Origin: Limnohabitans sp.
GTDB lineage: Bacteria > Pseudomonadota > Gammaproteobacteria > Burkholderiales > Burkholderiaceae_C
DNA: 38,853 nt
Reading direction: 5' to 3'
Assembly (NCBI GenBank): GCA_009693505.1
Contig: SHXD01000025.1
Span: forward strand, 1-38,853
The number at the start of each line of letters is the position of its first letter. The first letter of the stretch is position 1. The notes beneath the pieces were generated by a model. It was given only the letters and a program-made list of their open reading frames with translations. It was not told where the DNA came from and searched no databases. The translations under genes and the position numbers were made by a program. Of the stretch, positions 1-8,255 are shown in pieces.

Positions 1-233
1 GTTAAACGCCGATTGGCAGAGGTGGCTTTGGAAAGACTGTGGCGCGCAGCAAAATAGGCTTGCAAATGCAACTCTTGCACCGCATTCAAGGAGATGGCTG
101 AGCTTTGACTGAGCCACTCCGCGAAGGCCTCTAAATCTCTTCGGTAGGCGGCCAAGGTATTGGCCGACAAACCGTCTTCTAGCCAAACCGCATCAACAAA
201 GCGGTCGATGGCAGCTTGACAATCAGAGTTCAT
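1..233 (-). CDS. xerD: Site-specific tyrosine recombinase XerD, N-terminal part (cut by window edge)
   Basis: This minus-strand reading frame starts at an ATG at 231-233 and runs off the left edge after about 77 residues. It carries the N-terminal SAM-like core-binding domain of XerC/XerD recombinases: the segment WLEDGLSANTLAAYRRDLEA followed by FAEWL is typical of XerD, which with XerC resolves chromosome dimers at dif during division. The catalytic domain (R..HxxR..Y) lies outside the window and cannot be checked. Its ATG shares one base with the stop codon of the 39-codon ORF upstream (TAATG), so its translation is probably coupled to that ORF. XerC is the main alternative, but the WLEDGLS start favours XerD. 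Confidence 0.88.
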   Translation of the reverse strand, partial: MNSDCQAAIDRFVDAVWLEDGLSANTLAAYRRDLEAFAEWLSQSSAISLNAVQELHLQAYFAARHSLSKATSANRRL

Positions 234-352
234 TAGTCGAGACAGAGTGTTTGAGTGTCCACCACATTTTTGTAGACATCAAAAACAGCGCTGGAAGTGA
301 CACTAAAGACAACACAGACTGATGCGGTCAACAAACTCAAATGACGATTCAT
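233..352 (-). CDS. Small 39-residue ORF upstream of and coupled to xerD
   Basis: This unrecognised ORF encodes 39 residues starting MNRHLSLLTASVCVVFSVTS and ending TQTLCLD. A Shine-Dalgarno AGGAG lies five bases before the ATG, and the stop TAA overlaps the xerD ATG by one base. The N-terminus looks like a signal peptide or single membrane segment: Arg and His near the start, a hydrophobic core at about residues 5-18, then SSA, a possible cleavage site, which would leave a peptide of about 17 residues with one Cys. It may be a genuine small secreted or membrane peptide, or a leader ORF whose translation sets xerD translation. No family is assigned. The good ribosome site and the exact junction argue against a chance ORF. 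Confidence 0.5.
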   Translation of the reverse strand: MNRHLSLLTASVCVVFSVTSSAVFDVYKNVVDTQTLCLD

Positions 353-444
353 CAAAACTCCTGTAAATAACTGCTTAGCATCATAAGCAATATCCACCCA
401 AGTTTGAAGGCAGATACCGCAAAGACAAGCGTTATGCTACTGGG

Positions 445-1362
445 GTGAACTACGCTCAACTTTTATTCCCTGATTTTTCCCTGATTTTGTGCGGTTACTT
501 CTTGTGCCGGTATACGCCCCTGAATCGGCCGCTTTGGCAACAAGTCGAATTTCTGGTTTATTACTTCTTGTTTCCAATATTGCTGTTTCACTCCATTGTG
601 AAAAGTCCCTTAGACATTCATGCAACGTCTGGCTTTTTGCTAGCCGGCCTTGCCATGGGTTTCACCGCCATTTTAATCAGCAACAGCATGCCTTACTGGC
701 CATGGATTCGCCACAAAATAGACCTCAGAGATCACGCGGCCAGCGCCCAAATAGGCTTTAGATTCAACTCATTCATAGCCTTGGCTTTGGTCGAACGATT
801 GACTGGCAGCGAAGGTTTATTGCTGATTGCCGTGCTCATCGGCTTTTGCGTGCCCATGTTCAATGTGGGGGCCGTTTGGCCCATGGCGCGCCATGGCGAA
901 TCGGGCATGTTGCGTGAACTGATTCGCAACCCTCTCATCTTGGCCACCTCAGGTGGATTGGCGTTTAATTTTCTAGGTTTGCGAGTCCCTGAAGTCTTAG
1001 ACCCCAGCTTGTCTCGTATTGGTGCAGCTTCCTTGGCTTTGGGCCTCATGTCGGCTGGCGCGGGCATGGAATTGAAGGCACTGAGCCAAGGTAAATTTTT
1101 GGGCAGCTTGGTCCTCACGGTCAAGCACTTGGTGGCGCCTTGTTTGGCTTGGGCCTTGGCCCAGCTTTTTCAACTGCCCCCTTTGCAAACCACGGTGCTG
1201 CTTATTTTTTCTGGTTTGCCAACAGCCTCCACATGCTATGTGCTGGCGTCCAGAATGGGCTACAACGGCGGCTATGTGGCGGGTCTGGTCACTTTGTCCA
1301 CCCTGCTGGGCGTTTTGAGTTTACCTTTTGCATTGGGCGTGTTGGGCGGCTTGAAGTTTTAA
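445..1362 (+). CDS. AEC (auxin efflux carrier) family transporter
   Basis: A 305-residue integral membrane protein of the Mem_trans/AEC family. It has about ten hydrophobic segments, with the family's N-terminal pattern (YTPLNRPLWQQVEFLVYYFL) and a C-terminal half rich in Gly, Leu and Ser including the stretch LIFSGLPTASTCYVLASRMG. AEC carriers export or take up small organic anions such as malate or other carboxylates; the substrate here cannot be read from sequence. The start is GTG at 445, because the nearby ATG at 432 hits a stop after four codons. It is divergent from the xerD mini-operon, and its last four bases overlap the end of queG on the other strand. Confidence 0.85.
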   Translation: MNYAQLLFPDFSLILCGYFLCRYTPLNRPLWQQVEFLVYYFLFPILLFHSIVKSPLDIHATSGFLLAGLAMGFTAILISNSMPYWPWIRHKIDLRDHAASAQIGFRFNSFIALALVERLTGSEGLLLIAVLIGFCVPMFNVGAVWPMARHGESGMLRELIRNPLILATSGGLAFNFLGLRVPEVLDPSLSRIGAASLALGLMSAGAGMELKALSQGKFLGSLVLTVKHLVAPCLAWALAQLFQLPPLQTTVLLIFSGLPTASTCYVLASRMGYNGGYVAGLVTLSTLLGVLSLPFALGVLGGLKF

Positions 1363-2492
1363 GCGCGATTGGCAAGTGACCAGGCCACTTGCTCTTGCAC
1401 CACGGGGTCGGAATGCGACAGCCAAGGCACCAAAGCATTGACCAAAGCAGCAGCATCTTCAGCTGAAATTTTTTCAGCTTCATGCAAGGCATTGCCTGCA
1501 GCCAAAGCTACGTTTCGAATCCATCTGGCATGGCCAATACGCCGAATGGCACTGCCTTCCGTCATGTTTAAAAAAGTAGCTTCATCCCATTGAAGTAACT
1601 CTTGCAATTGAGGGGCCTTCAAGGGCTCACGCGCATCAAAATCTGGCAGCGTACTTCGCTTGGCGTATTTGTTCCAAGGACAAGCCCATTGGCAATCGTC
1701 GCAGCCATAAATTCGATTGCCAATGAGGGGGCGAAGTTCATGCGGTATTTCACCGGCGTGTTCTATCGTGAGGTAAGAAATACAACGCCTGGCATCCAAC
1801 TGATACGGCGCCACAATGGCTTGGGTTGGGCACAGGTCAATGCAGGCTGTGCATGAACCGCAATGCGATGTGATGGCCTCTGTGCTTGGCAACGCAAGGT
1901 CAACAAACAATTCCCCCAAAAAGAAAAAGGAGCCCGCTTCTCTTTGCAAGACCAATGTATTTTTACCGCGCCACCCCTGACCACTTCGAACCCCCAACTC
2001 GGCTTCCATAACCGGCGCCGAATCGGTAAACACTCTGTGACCAAAGGGGCCTAACAATTCGGCCATGCGATGTTGGAGTTTTTGCAGTCGGCTGCGCATC
2101 ACCTTGTGATAGTCCCGACCTCTGGCATACACAGAAACCACGCCTTGAGTGGGCCGATTCAACGCTTGTCCTTCAGACTCTGCCGACAAGTCAGGCAGAT
2201 TGCCAGGCAAATAATCCATTTGAACCGTGATGACACTGAGCGTGCCAGGCACCAATTCTGCCGGCCTGGCACGTTTTAGGCCATGGCTTGCCATATAGTT
2301 CATGCTGCCATGGAACTCGGCAGCCAGCCAAGCCTGAAGCCCTGGCTCAGCTTCGGTTAAATCCACACCTGTCACGCCAATTTGAGAAAATCCCAGTTCC
2401 TGAGCGGCAATTTGCAACTCAGACCACAAAGCAGCAGTGTCAATTGCGCCAGCGCCTGAAGGACCAGAAAGAGAATGATGAGTGTTGTTCAC
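1359..2492 (-). CDS. queG: Epoxyqueuosine reductase
   Basis: A 377-residue cobalamin- and iron-sulfur-dependent enzyme that reduces epoxyqueuosine to queuosine at the wobble base of tRNAs with GUN anticodons. Visible are the probable catalytic acid in FTDSAPVMEAELG (Asp157) and the two-cluster ferredoxin region: CGSCTACIDLCP (Cys211, 214, 217, 221), Cys237 in RRCISYLTIEH, and CDDCQWACPWN (Cys264, 267, 271). A HEAT-like C-terminal tail follows. The length is normal for the family. The start is GTG at 2490-2492; no better start is visible. Its 5' end overlaps the start of tsaE head-to-head by 18 bases, and its 3' end overlaps the AEC gene by four. Confidence 0.95.
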   Translation of the reverse strand: MNNTHHSLSGPSGAGAIDTAALWSELQIAAQELGFSQIGVTGVDLTEAEPGLQAWLAAEFHGSMNYMASHGLKRARPAELVPGTLSVITVQMDYLPGNLPDLSAESEGQALNRPTQGVVSVYARGRDYHKVMRSRLQKLQHRMAELLGPFGHRVFTDSAPVMEAELGVRSGQGWRGKNTLVLQREAGSFFFLGELFVDLALPSTEAITSHCGSCTACIDLCPTQAIVAPYQLDARRCISYLTIEHAGEIPHELRPLIGNRIYGCDDCQWACPWNKYAKRSTLPDFDAREPLKAPQLQELLQWDEATFLNMTEGSAIRRIGHARWIRNVALAAGNALHEAEKISAEDAAALVNALVPWLSHSDPVVQEQVAWSLANRA

Positions 2493-3095
2493 CCAGAGAT
2501 TGTAGGAACTCCCGAGCCCCTTGGCGCGGCCAGTTGGCTATGGTCGGATGAAAACCATACGCAACAATTTGCGCAAGCTCTGGCTCAGCAAGTTGAACTC
2601 AGAGATGCCTACGTTGAACTTCAGGGTGATCTAGGGGCTGGCAAGACCACTTTTGTCAGGCACCTGCTGAAGGCGCTCGGGGTTGAAGGACGCATCAAAA
2701 GCCCTACCTATGCAGTGGTCGAGCCCCACGAGGCAAGGCTTGCCACAGCGCTTTTGGAATTAACACCCACCCGTGTTCCCATGAGCCCCCAAATTCTGAA
2801 CATTTGGCATTTCGATTTCTACCGCTTCAACGATCCTCAAGAATTTGAAGAAGCCGGCTTTCGCGAATTGTTTGCCAGTCCTGGATTAAAAATTGCCGAA
2901 TGGCCCGAACAAGCACGCGGCATGTTGCCAGTCGCAGATTTGAAATTGGCCATCACCGTCAACGAACAAGAAGGCCGTTTTGTCATTTGCGAAACACACA
3001 CGCGCAAAGGGCTTGCCATTTTGCTAGGCTTGCTCAAATTAAGCCCTGCCCTTGCAAACTCTCAAGCCGCTCGCCATGCCCCTACAAAGACGTGA
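2475..3095 (+). CDS. tsaE: tRNA threonylcarbamoyladenosine biosynthesis ATPase TsaE
   Basis: A P-loop ATPase that works with TsaB and TsaD to make t6A37 in ANN-decoding tRNAs. The Walker A motif GDLGAGKTT is at residues 51-59, SPTYAVVEP at 76-84, the HFDFYR element at 112-117 and AEWPEQA at 141-147. At 206 residues it is longer than the usual 140-160. The extra length is an N-terminal extension and an insert of about 20 residues (about 86-107) between the SPTYAVVEP and HFDFYR elements. It starts inside the 5' end of divergent queG, and its last 20 bases overlap the preferred amiC start, so tsaE-amiC is probably one transcript, a neighbourhood also found in other proteobacteria. Confidence 0.93.
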   Translation: MMSVVHPEIVGTPEPLGAASWLWSDENHTQQFAQALAQQVELRDAYVELQGDLGAGKTTFVRHLLKALGVEGRIKSPTYAVVEPHEARLATALLELTPTRVPMSPQILNIWHFDFYRFNDPQEFEEAGFRELFASPGLKIAEWPEQARGMLPVADLKLAITVNEQEGRFVICETHTRKGLAILLGLLKLSPALANSQAARHAPTKT

Positions 3096-4389
3096 TTGGC
3101 TAAAAGCATCTGGCCTAGCCCTGATGCTAGGCTGGACCGACATTTGCCGAGGTGCCAGCTTGCTGGCGGTCCGAGTGTGGCCAGCCAAAGACTACTCACG
3201 GGTCACCTTGGAATCGGATGTTGCTCTGAAAACCAAGTACACGTTTGTACCCTCACCACCCCGCTTGGCCATTGACATTGAAGGCTTGGATTTAAATCCT
3301 TCCATCAAAGAATGGGTGGGGAAAATCAAACCAGATGACCCCAACATCACTGGCGTGCGTGTCGCTCAAAACAGCCCCGGTATGGTGCGCATGGTGTTTG
3401 ATTTGAAGCAAGCTGTACAGCCGCAAGTTTTTGCACTGATGCCAGTGGGCACTTATCAACACCGATTGGTCTTGGATCTTTACCCAAGCACACCTGTGGA
3501 CCCTCTAGAGAGTTGGATTGCAGAACGTACTCAAAGCGGCGATGCTTTAAGTGACTGGCTCAACAAAAATCCAAATGCAGGCTCCGCCAATGCACCAGCC
3601 CCCGCCACTCAAAACGGACAAGCCCCTTCCGTTGGCCATCCTGCGGTACAAGCCGCCCCCATCACCGACAGATTGATTGTGGTGGCCATTGATGCAGGTC
3701 ATGGCGGCGAGGACCCTGGAGCCATCGGCCCCAATGGCACCAAGGAAAAAGATGTGGTGCTCCAAATCGCTTTGAAGCTTCGGGATCGAATCAATGCCAG
3801 CCAAGTCAAGGGCAGCCCCATGCGCGCCTACCTCACGCGTGATGCCGATTACTTTGTGCCCCTTCATGTGCGCGTCCAAAAAGCCAGAAAAGTGCAAGCA
3901 GATTTATTTGTGAGTGTGCATGCCGATGCATTTTTCACACCCAGCGCACAGGGTGCCAGTGTGTTTGCATTGAGTCATGGCGCCCCTTCCAGCAGTGCAG
4001 CGAGGTGGATGGCTTCGCAAGAAAACAAAGCTGACCTCATTGGCGGTATGAACTTCGGCGTTAAAGATTCGCAAGTGCAGCAAGCCCTGCTTGACATGAG
4101 CACATCCGCTCAAATTAAGGACAGCTTGAATTTGGGCGGTGCCATTTTGCGAGAAATAGGCAACGTTGGAAGGCTGCACAAACCCAAGGTTGAGCAAGCG
4201 GGTTTCGCAGTCTTAAAGGCCCCCGATATTCCCAGTGTCTTGGTTGAAACGGCCTTCATCAGTAACCCCAATGAAGAGGCCAAATTGTCTGATGACCATT
4301 ATCAAAACACCATCGCCGATGCTCTGGTGAAGGGCTTGCAAAAGTACTTTGAACGCAATCCACCTCTGGCCCGAAAACGCGCCACTTAA
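3076..4389 (+). CDS. amiC: N-acetylmuramoyl-L-alanine amidase (AmiC type), Tat signal
   Basis: A 437-residue periplasmic zinc amidase that cuts the MurNAc-L-Ala bond to separate daughter cells at division. The N-terminus MPLQRRDWLKASGLALMLG is a twin-arginine signal (RRDWLK), as in E. coli AmiA and AmiC. That favours ATG 3076 over the upstream in-frame TTG at 3052. An AMIN domain spans about residues 30-140, followed by a Ser/Pro/Ala-rich linker. The amidase_3 domain shows DAGHGGEDPGA (zinc His about 209), a Glu in TKEKD (about 224), SVHADAF (zinc His about 282) and VLVETAFISNPNEE, with the catalytic Glu near residue 400. The AMIN domain is expected to target septal peptidoglycan. The gene overlaps tsaE by 20 bases and ends 12 bases from the convergent dedA-family gene. 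Confidence 0.93.
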   Translation: MPLQRRDWLKASGLALMLGWTDICRGASLLAVRVWPAKDYSRVTLESDVALKTKYTFVPSPPRLAIDIEGLDLNPSIKEWVGKIKPDDPNITGVRVAQNSPGMVRMVFDLKQAVQPQVFALMPVGTYQHRLVLDLYPSTPVDPLESWIAERTQSGDALSDWLNKNPNAGSANAPAPATQNGQAPSVGHPAVQAAPITDRLIVVAIDAGHGGEDPGAIGPNGTKEKDVVLQIALKLRDRINASQVKGSPMRAYLTRDADYFVPLHVRVQKARKVQADLFVSVHADAFFTPSAQGASVFALSHGAPSSSAARWMASQENKADLIGGMNFGVKDSQVQQALLDMSTSAQIKDSLNLGGAILREIGNVGRLHKPKVEQAGFAVLKAPDIPSVLVETAFISNPNEEAKLSDDHYQNTIADALVKGLQKYFERNPPLARKRAT

Positions 4390-4401
4390 AATGGCATTCA
4401 C

Positions 4402-5037
4402 TTAAGATTGCTGCGCGCGCCAAGCACCCCAAAGCGCTAACAAACCTGGCACAAAAATCATGGCCCAAATGATTTGACTGAGATGGGCCTTCACAAAGTC
4501 GGTTTCGCCAAAGAGATAGCCAGCTGTCGTTAGGCCACACACCCAAATCAAACCGCCTGCCACATTGAACAACACGAACCTGGAAGGTGTCATGGCTGCC
4601 ACGCCCGCAACAAAGGGGACAAATGTGCGCACAAACGGCATGAAACGCGCCAACACAATGGTGATGCCACCATAGGTTTCGTAAAAGTTGTGTGCTTTGT
4701 CAAAAGCGGCTCGGTTAAAAAACCGAGAGTTTTCCCACTGAAAAACCTTGGGTCCAAAGTACCTGCCAATGCGGTAATTCAATTGATCCCCAGAAATGGC
4801 CGCCACAACCAGCAAGCCCATGACCCAAGGAAGGCTTAAATGCCCTGTGCCACAAAGGGTTCCCACCACAAAAAGCAGAGAATCACCTGGTAAAAAAGGC
4901 ATCACCACCAGACCGGTTTCGATAAAAATAATCAGAAACAAAAGGGCATAGACCCAGGCCCCGTACTGGGCCACAAAGGCGCCCAAATACCGGTCAACGT
5001 GCAGTACAAAGTCCAACAATTGCATCAAGGTATCCAT
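4402..5037 (-). CDS. DedA-family membrane protein
   Basis: A 211-residue inner-membrane protein of the DedA/SNARE-associated family, whose members act as lipid flippases or scramblases for undecaprenyl phosphate and phosphatidylethanolamine and support envelope homeostasis. It has the family signatures FIETGLVVMPFLPGDSLLF, GDQLNYRIGRYFG and the conserved RFMPFVRTFVPFVAGVAAM re-entrant region, with a Gly-rich C-terminal membrane pair. I prefer the ATG at 5035-5037 (MDTLMQLL), because the upstream in-frame TTG at 5085 would add 16 polar residues untypical of the family. An AAGG directly abuts the ATG, so the ribosome site is poor and the start is uncertain. It is convergent with amiC and divergent from mutL. 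Confidence 0.88.
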   Translation of the reverse strand: MDTLMQLLDFVLHVDRYLGAFVAQYGAWVYALLFLIIFIETGLVVMPFLPGDSLLFVVGTLCGTGHLSLPWVMGLLVVAAISGDQLNYRIGRYFGPKVFQWENSRFFNRAAFDKAHNFYETYGGITIVLARFMPFVRTFVPFVAGVAAMTPSRFVLFNVAGGLIWVCGLTTAGYLFGETDFVKAHLSQIIWAMIFVPGLLALWGAWRAQQS

Positions 5038-5136
5038 CCTTGGATTATCCCTTGCTTGGCGGTTTATCAGACCCCTGTGACGCAATTCCAGATGCCCAAC
5101 AGGTGATGTCCACCTCCAAGCACCTACAATTTGAAA

Positions 5137-6996
5137 ATGTCTGAACCTTTACCCCGTCAATCTATCCGTGAATTACCCGATGTGCTGATCAGCCAAATCG
5201 CGGCTGGCGAGGTGGTTGAGCGCCCTGCTTCTGTGGTCAGAGAGTTGGTCGACAACGCCATCGATGCAGGCGCTCGCCAGATCACGCTTAGACTTTTAGG
5301 GGGCGGCATCAGGCTGATTGCAGTTGAAGACGATGGCTGCGGCATTCCCGCAGAAGAGTTAGCTGTGGCTTTAAAGCGCCACGCCACCAGCAAAATTGTG
5401 AGCCTTCAAGACTTGGAGTCCGTGGCCACCATGGGCTTCAGGGGCGAGGCACTGGCCGCCATCAACTCAGTTTCTGAGATGAGCCTCTTGTCGCGAATCG
5501 AGGGCGCTTCCAGTGCCTTCGTGTTGGACGGACAAACGGGGGAAGTAAAACCCGCAGCCAGGGCCACCGGCACCACCGTTGAGGTGAAAGAATTGTTTTT
5601 CTCAACGCCAGCCCGTCGACATTTTTTAAAGTCTGAAAACACCGAACTGGCGCATTGCATTGAAGCCGTGAGGCGCCACGCCTTGGTTCGCCCTGAAGTG
5701 AGCTTTGCCATTTGGCATGAAGGCAAAATCGTGGCGCATTGGCGCAGTCACCCAGGCGAGGCCGGTTGGAATCAGCGTTTGGCCGATGTCTTGGGTGAAG
5801 AGTTTGTGGCTTCTTCAGTCAACATCGATTTTCGTTCTGGCCCCGTGCATGTCAGGGGCAGGGCTGGCACACCCGATGCAGCGCGTGCGCGCGCTGACCA
5901 ACAATTCGCTTATGTCAATGGCCGCTTTGTGCGAGACAAAGTCATTACACATGGCGCGCGCAGTGCCTATGAAGATGTGCTTCATGGCCATCGGCAGCCA
6001 GTGTATGTGTTGTATTTGCAAATGGACCCCACGCGTGTGGATGTCAATGTTCACCCCACCAAGATTGAAGTACGCTTCCGCGACAGTCGGGAAGTGCATC
6101 AAGCCATGCGATACGCGATTGAAAGCGCATTGGCAGTGCCCCGAGCACAACTTCTCTCGACCACGTCCGCTTTTGCGCCATCGACTTCGCCATCCACTGC
6201 CCCGTCGTCCGTCCCTGCGCAAAACATCTGGGCACAACGCGGCATGGCATTTGGCGCCAATCGCTTGTATGAAGACCCTGCCAGAGCGATGGCAGATTTA
6301 AAAGCCTTGTGGAGCACGCCGCCTCAAGTAGAAGAAGAAAGTCCTGCAGGTTTTTCTAGCGCAAAAATTCAATTGCAAACAGCCTCAGCAGTTGCCAGCC
6401 AAGTTGAACATGAATGGCCCTTGGGCCGAGCCATTGCGCAACTTCAAGGTGTTTATATCTTGGCAGAAAACACCCAAGGTTTGGTGGTGGTTGACATGCA
6501 TGCAGCCCATGAACGGATTGTGTATGAGCGTCTTAAACAACAACTCGACACCACACAAATTACCAGCCAGCCCTTGTTAATTCCTGCTTCATTCTCTGCC
6601 ACACCGCAAGAAATTGCCACGGCTGAAAGTTGCGCTGATGTGCTGATGCAATTAGGGCTAGAGGTATCTGCTTTGTCTGCCAAAACATTGGCTGTACGTG
6701 CTGTGCCCACATCTTTGGCACAAGGCGATTGTGTTGAATTGGCGCGCAGCGTCTTGGCTGAACTGGCCCAACACGACGCTGCCACAGTGGTGCAGCGGGC
6801 CCAAAATGAAATATTGGCCACCATGGCCTGTCACGGTGCAGTTCGCGCCAACCGCAAACTCAGTTTGGATGAAATGAACGCACTGCTCAGGCAAATGGAA
6901 GCCACCGAGCGTTCCGACCAATGCAACCATGGACGGCCCACTTGGCGCCAGGTGGGTATGCGCGAATTAGATGCCTTATTTTTAAGAGGCCGTTGA
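5137..6996 (+). CDS. mutL: DNA mismatch repair protein MutL, with endonuclease motifs
   Basis: MutL, 619 residues from ATG 5137; an in-frame TTG lies six bases upstream. The N-terminal GHKL ATPase shows QIAAGEVVERPASVV, the motif I residues E, N and D in RELVDNAIDAG, EDDGCGI, and the MGFRGEALA lid. After a Pro/Ser-rich linker (about 340-400) comes the C-terminal dimerisation domain. It carries DMHAAHERIVYE (about 452-463), ACHGAVRAN (about 563), CNHGRPT (about 595) and a terminal FLRGR. These match the metal-binding endonuclease set DQHA(X)2E(X)4E, ACR and C(P)NHGRP of nicking MutL homologues in species without MutH, so this protein probably nicks DNA itself. The stop codon shares its A with the next gene's ATG. 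Confidence 0.96.
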   Translation: MSEPLPRQSIRELPDVLISQIAAGEVVERPASVVRELVDNAIDAGARQITLRLLGGGIRLIAVEDDGCGIPAEELAVALKRHATSKIVSLQDLESVATMGFRGEALAAINSVSEMSLLSRIEGASSAFVLDGQTGEVKPAARATGTTVEVKELFFSTPARRHFLKSENTELAHCIEAVRRHALVRPEVSFAIWHEGKIVAHWRSHPGEAGWNQRLADVLGEEFVASSVNIDFRSGPVHVRGRAGTPDAARARADQQFAYVNGRFVRDKVITHGARSAYEDVLHGHRQPVYVLYLQMDPTRVDVNVHPTKIEVRFRDSREVHQAMRYAIESALAVPRAQLLSTTSAFAPSTSPSTAPSSVPAQNIWAQRGMAFGANRLYEDPARAMADLKALWSTPPQVEEESPAGFSSAKIQLQTASAVASQVEHEWPLGRAIAQLQGVYILAENTQGLVVVDMHAAHERIVYERLKQQLDTTQITSQPLLIPASFSATPQEIATAESCADVLMQLGLEVSALSAKTLAVRAVPTSLAQGDCVELARSVLAELAQHDAATVVQRAQNEILATMACHGAVRANRKLSLDEMNALLRQMEATERSDQCNHGRPTWRQVGMRELDALFLRGR

Positions 6997-8255
6997 TGAC
7001 ACCGATAAATCAGACCCTTCCGGTTCCAGCCGGCAGTCTGCCTCGCAGCCACTTCGTGTTCGTTCTCTTGTTAGCTCTGCTTCTCGGCTTGCAACCCGTT
7101 ACCACCGACTTGTATCTGCCCGCCCTTCCTGCACTGACGCAAGACTTTGGTGCCAGCATGGTCCAAGCGCAACTCACCTTAACGGCTTTGTTACTTGCAT
7201 TTGGAACATCGCAATTGTTTTGGGGGCCTCTCTCAGATAAATGGGGCCGGCGCCCCGTCCTGTTGGGTGGTATTTTTGTCTATGCAGGCTCTGCTGTCAT
7301 ATGTGCCTTAGCGCCCAACATAGAAGCACTCATTGCTGCACGAACTCTTCAAGGTGTTGCCATGGGTGCATGCGTCATGGCAGCCCGCGCCGTTGTGCGA
7401 GATTTATACGAGCCGATAGAAGGTGCAAGAGTCATGTCCCAAGCACTCTCTGGCTTGGGCCTCATTGCTTGCACCTGCGTACCTGTGGGCGGCTTCTTAA
7501 CTGATTTTCTGGGATGGCGTTGGGCACTCAGCAGTTTGGTGCTCTTTGCACTCACCACGGGCTTGCTGATTTATCTTTACTTCGATGAAAGTTTGAAACA
7601 ACTCAATCCAAAGGCCCTTGAAGCAAAAAGTTTATGGGCCGCAACAAAAAAAATCATTCGCAACCCAACTTTTCAAGCCTACAGCGCATTGTCCACCGCT
7701 TCTTTTGCGGGGCTGTTTACTTTCCTCGCGACCTCCGCTTTTATCTTTACGCAAAGCATGGGTTTGAGTAAAACCTTCTATGGCTTGCTCATGATCACCA
7801 TGTCACTTTCTTACATCGTGGGCACTTTCATTTGCCGATGGTTATTGTTGCGAATCAATATTCAAACGTGCGTTGTATATGCAGGGTTTATGAGTTTTTT
7901 TTCTGGGCTTCTTATGCTGTTAATCGCGTATTGGGGACCTGGGCAATCTTGGTTTGGCCCTTGGGCAGTGATGCTTCCCATCAATTTCTTTTTGATGGCG
8001 CACGGCGTTCATCAACCTTGCGGTCAAAGTGGCTGCATTGCACCCTTTCCAGAAATGGCAGGCACTGCTTCAGCCTTGAATGGTTTTTCCATGATGTTGG
8101 TGGCGTTTGGCATGGGGACTTGGATTGGCACGCACATGAGCGATCCACTTTTGGCATTGGCACACGGTTTGTTGTTGTGGTCTAGTTGCTTGGTTTTAAT
8201 TGCTTGGTTTGGTGTGCGCAAAATCCCCCTCATCTCAAAACGCGAAACAGCATGA
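6996..8255 (+). CDS. Bcr/CflA-type MFS drug efflux transporter
   Basis: A 419-residue major facilitator with about 12 membrane segments. The [15 protein letters not shown] segment after helix 1 and the motif A loop [11 protein letters not shown] are typical of the Bcr/CflA (DHA1) branch, which exports drugs or small metabolites by proton antiport. The start chosen is ATG 6996, which overlaps the mutL stop as TGATG. A longer reading frame from 6921 would run inside mutL and lacks support. The stop TGA overlaps the miaA ATG (ATGA). The gene is thus wedged, translationally coupled, between mutL and miaA, which are direct neighbours in E. coli. The substrate is unknown. Confidence 0.87.
   Translation: MTPINQTLPVPAGSLPRSHFVFVLLLALLLGLQPVTTDLYLPALPALTQDFGASMVQAQLTLTALLLAFGTSQLFWGPLSDKWGRRPVLLGGIFVYAGSAVICALAPNIEALIAARTLQGVAMGACVMAARAVVRDLYEPIEGARVMSQALSGLGLIACTCVPVGGFLTDFLGWRWALSSLVLFALTTGLLIYLYFDESLKQLNPKALEAKSLWAATKKIIRNPTFQAYSALSTASFAGLFTFLATSAFIFTQSMGLSKTFYGLLMITMSLSYIVGTFICRWLLLRINIQTCVVYAGFMSFFSGLLMLLIAYWGPGQSWFGPWAVMLPINFFLMAHGVHQPCGQSGCIAPFPEMAGTASALNGFSMMLVAFGMGTWIGTHMSDPLLALAHGLLLWSSCLVLIAWFGVRKIPLISKRETA

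Noticed and set aside
5230..5270. Possible loss of a catalytic Glu in MutL motif I (ELVDN instead of ELVEN)
   Set aside because: The general base corresponds to the first Glu (RELV), which is kept along with Asn and Asp of the motif; the changed residue is the non-catalytic second Glu.
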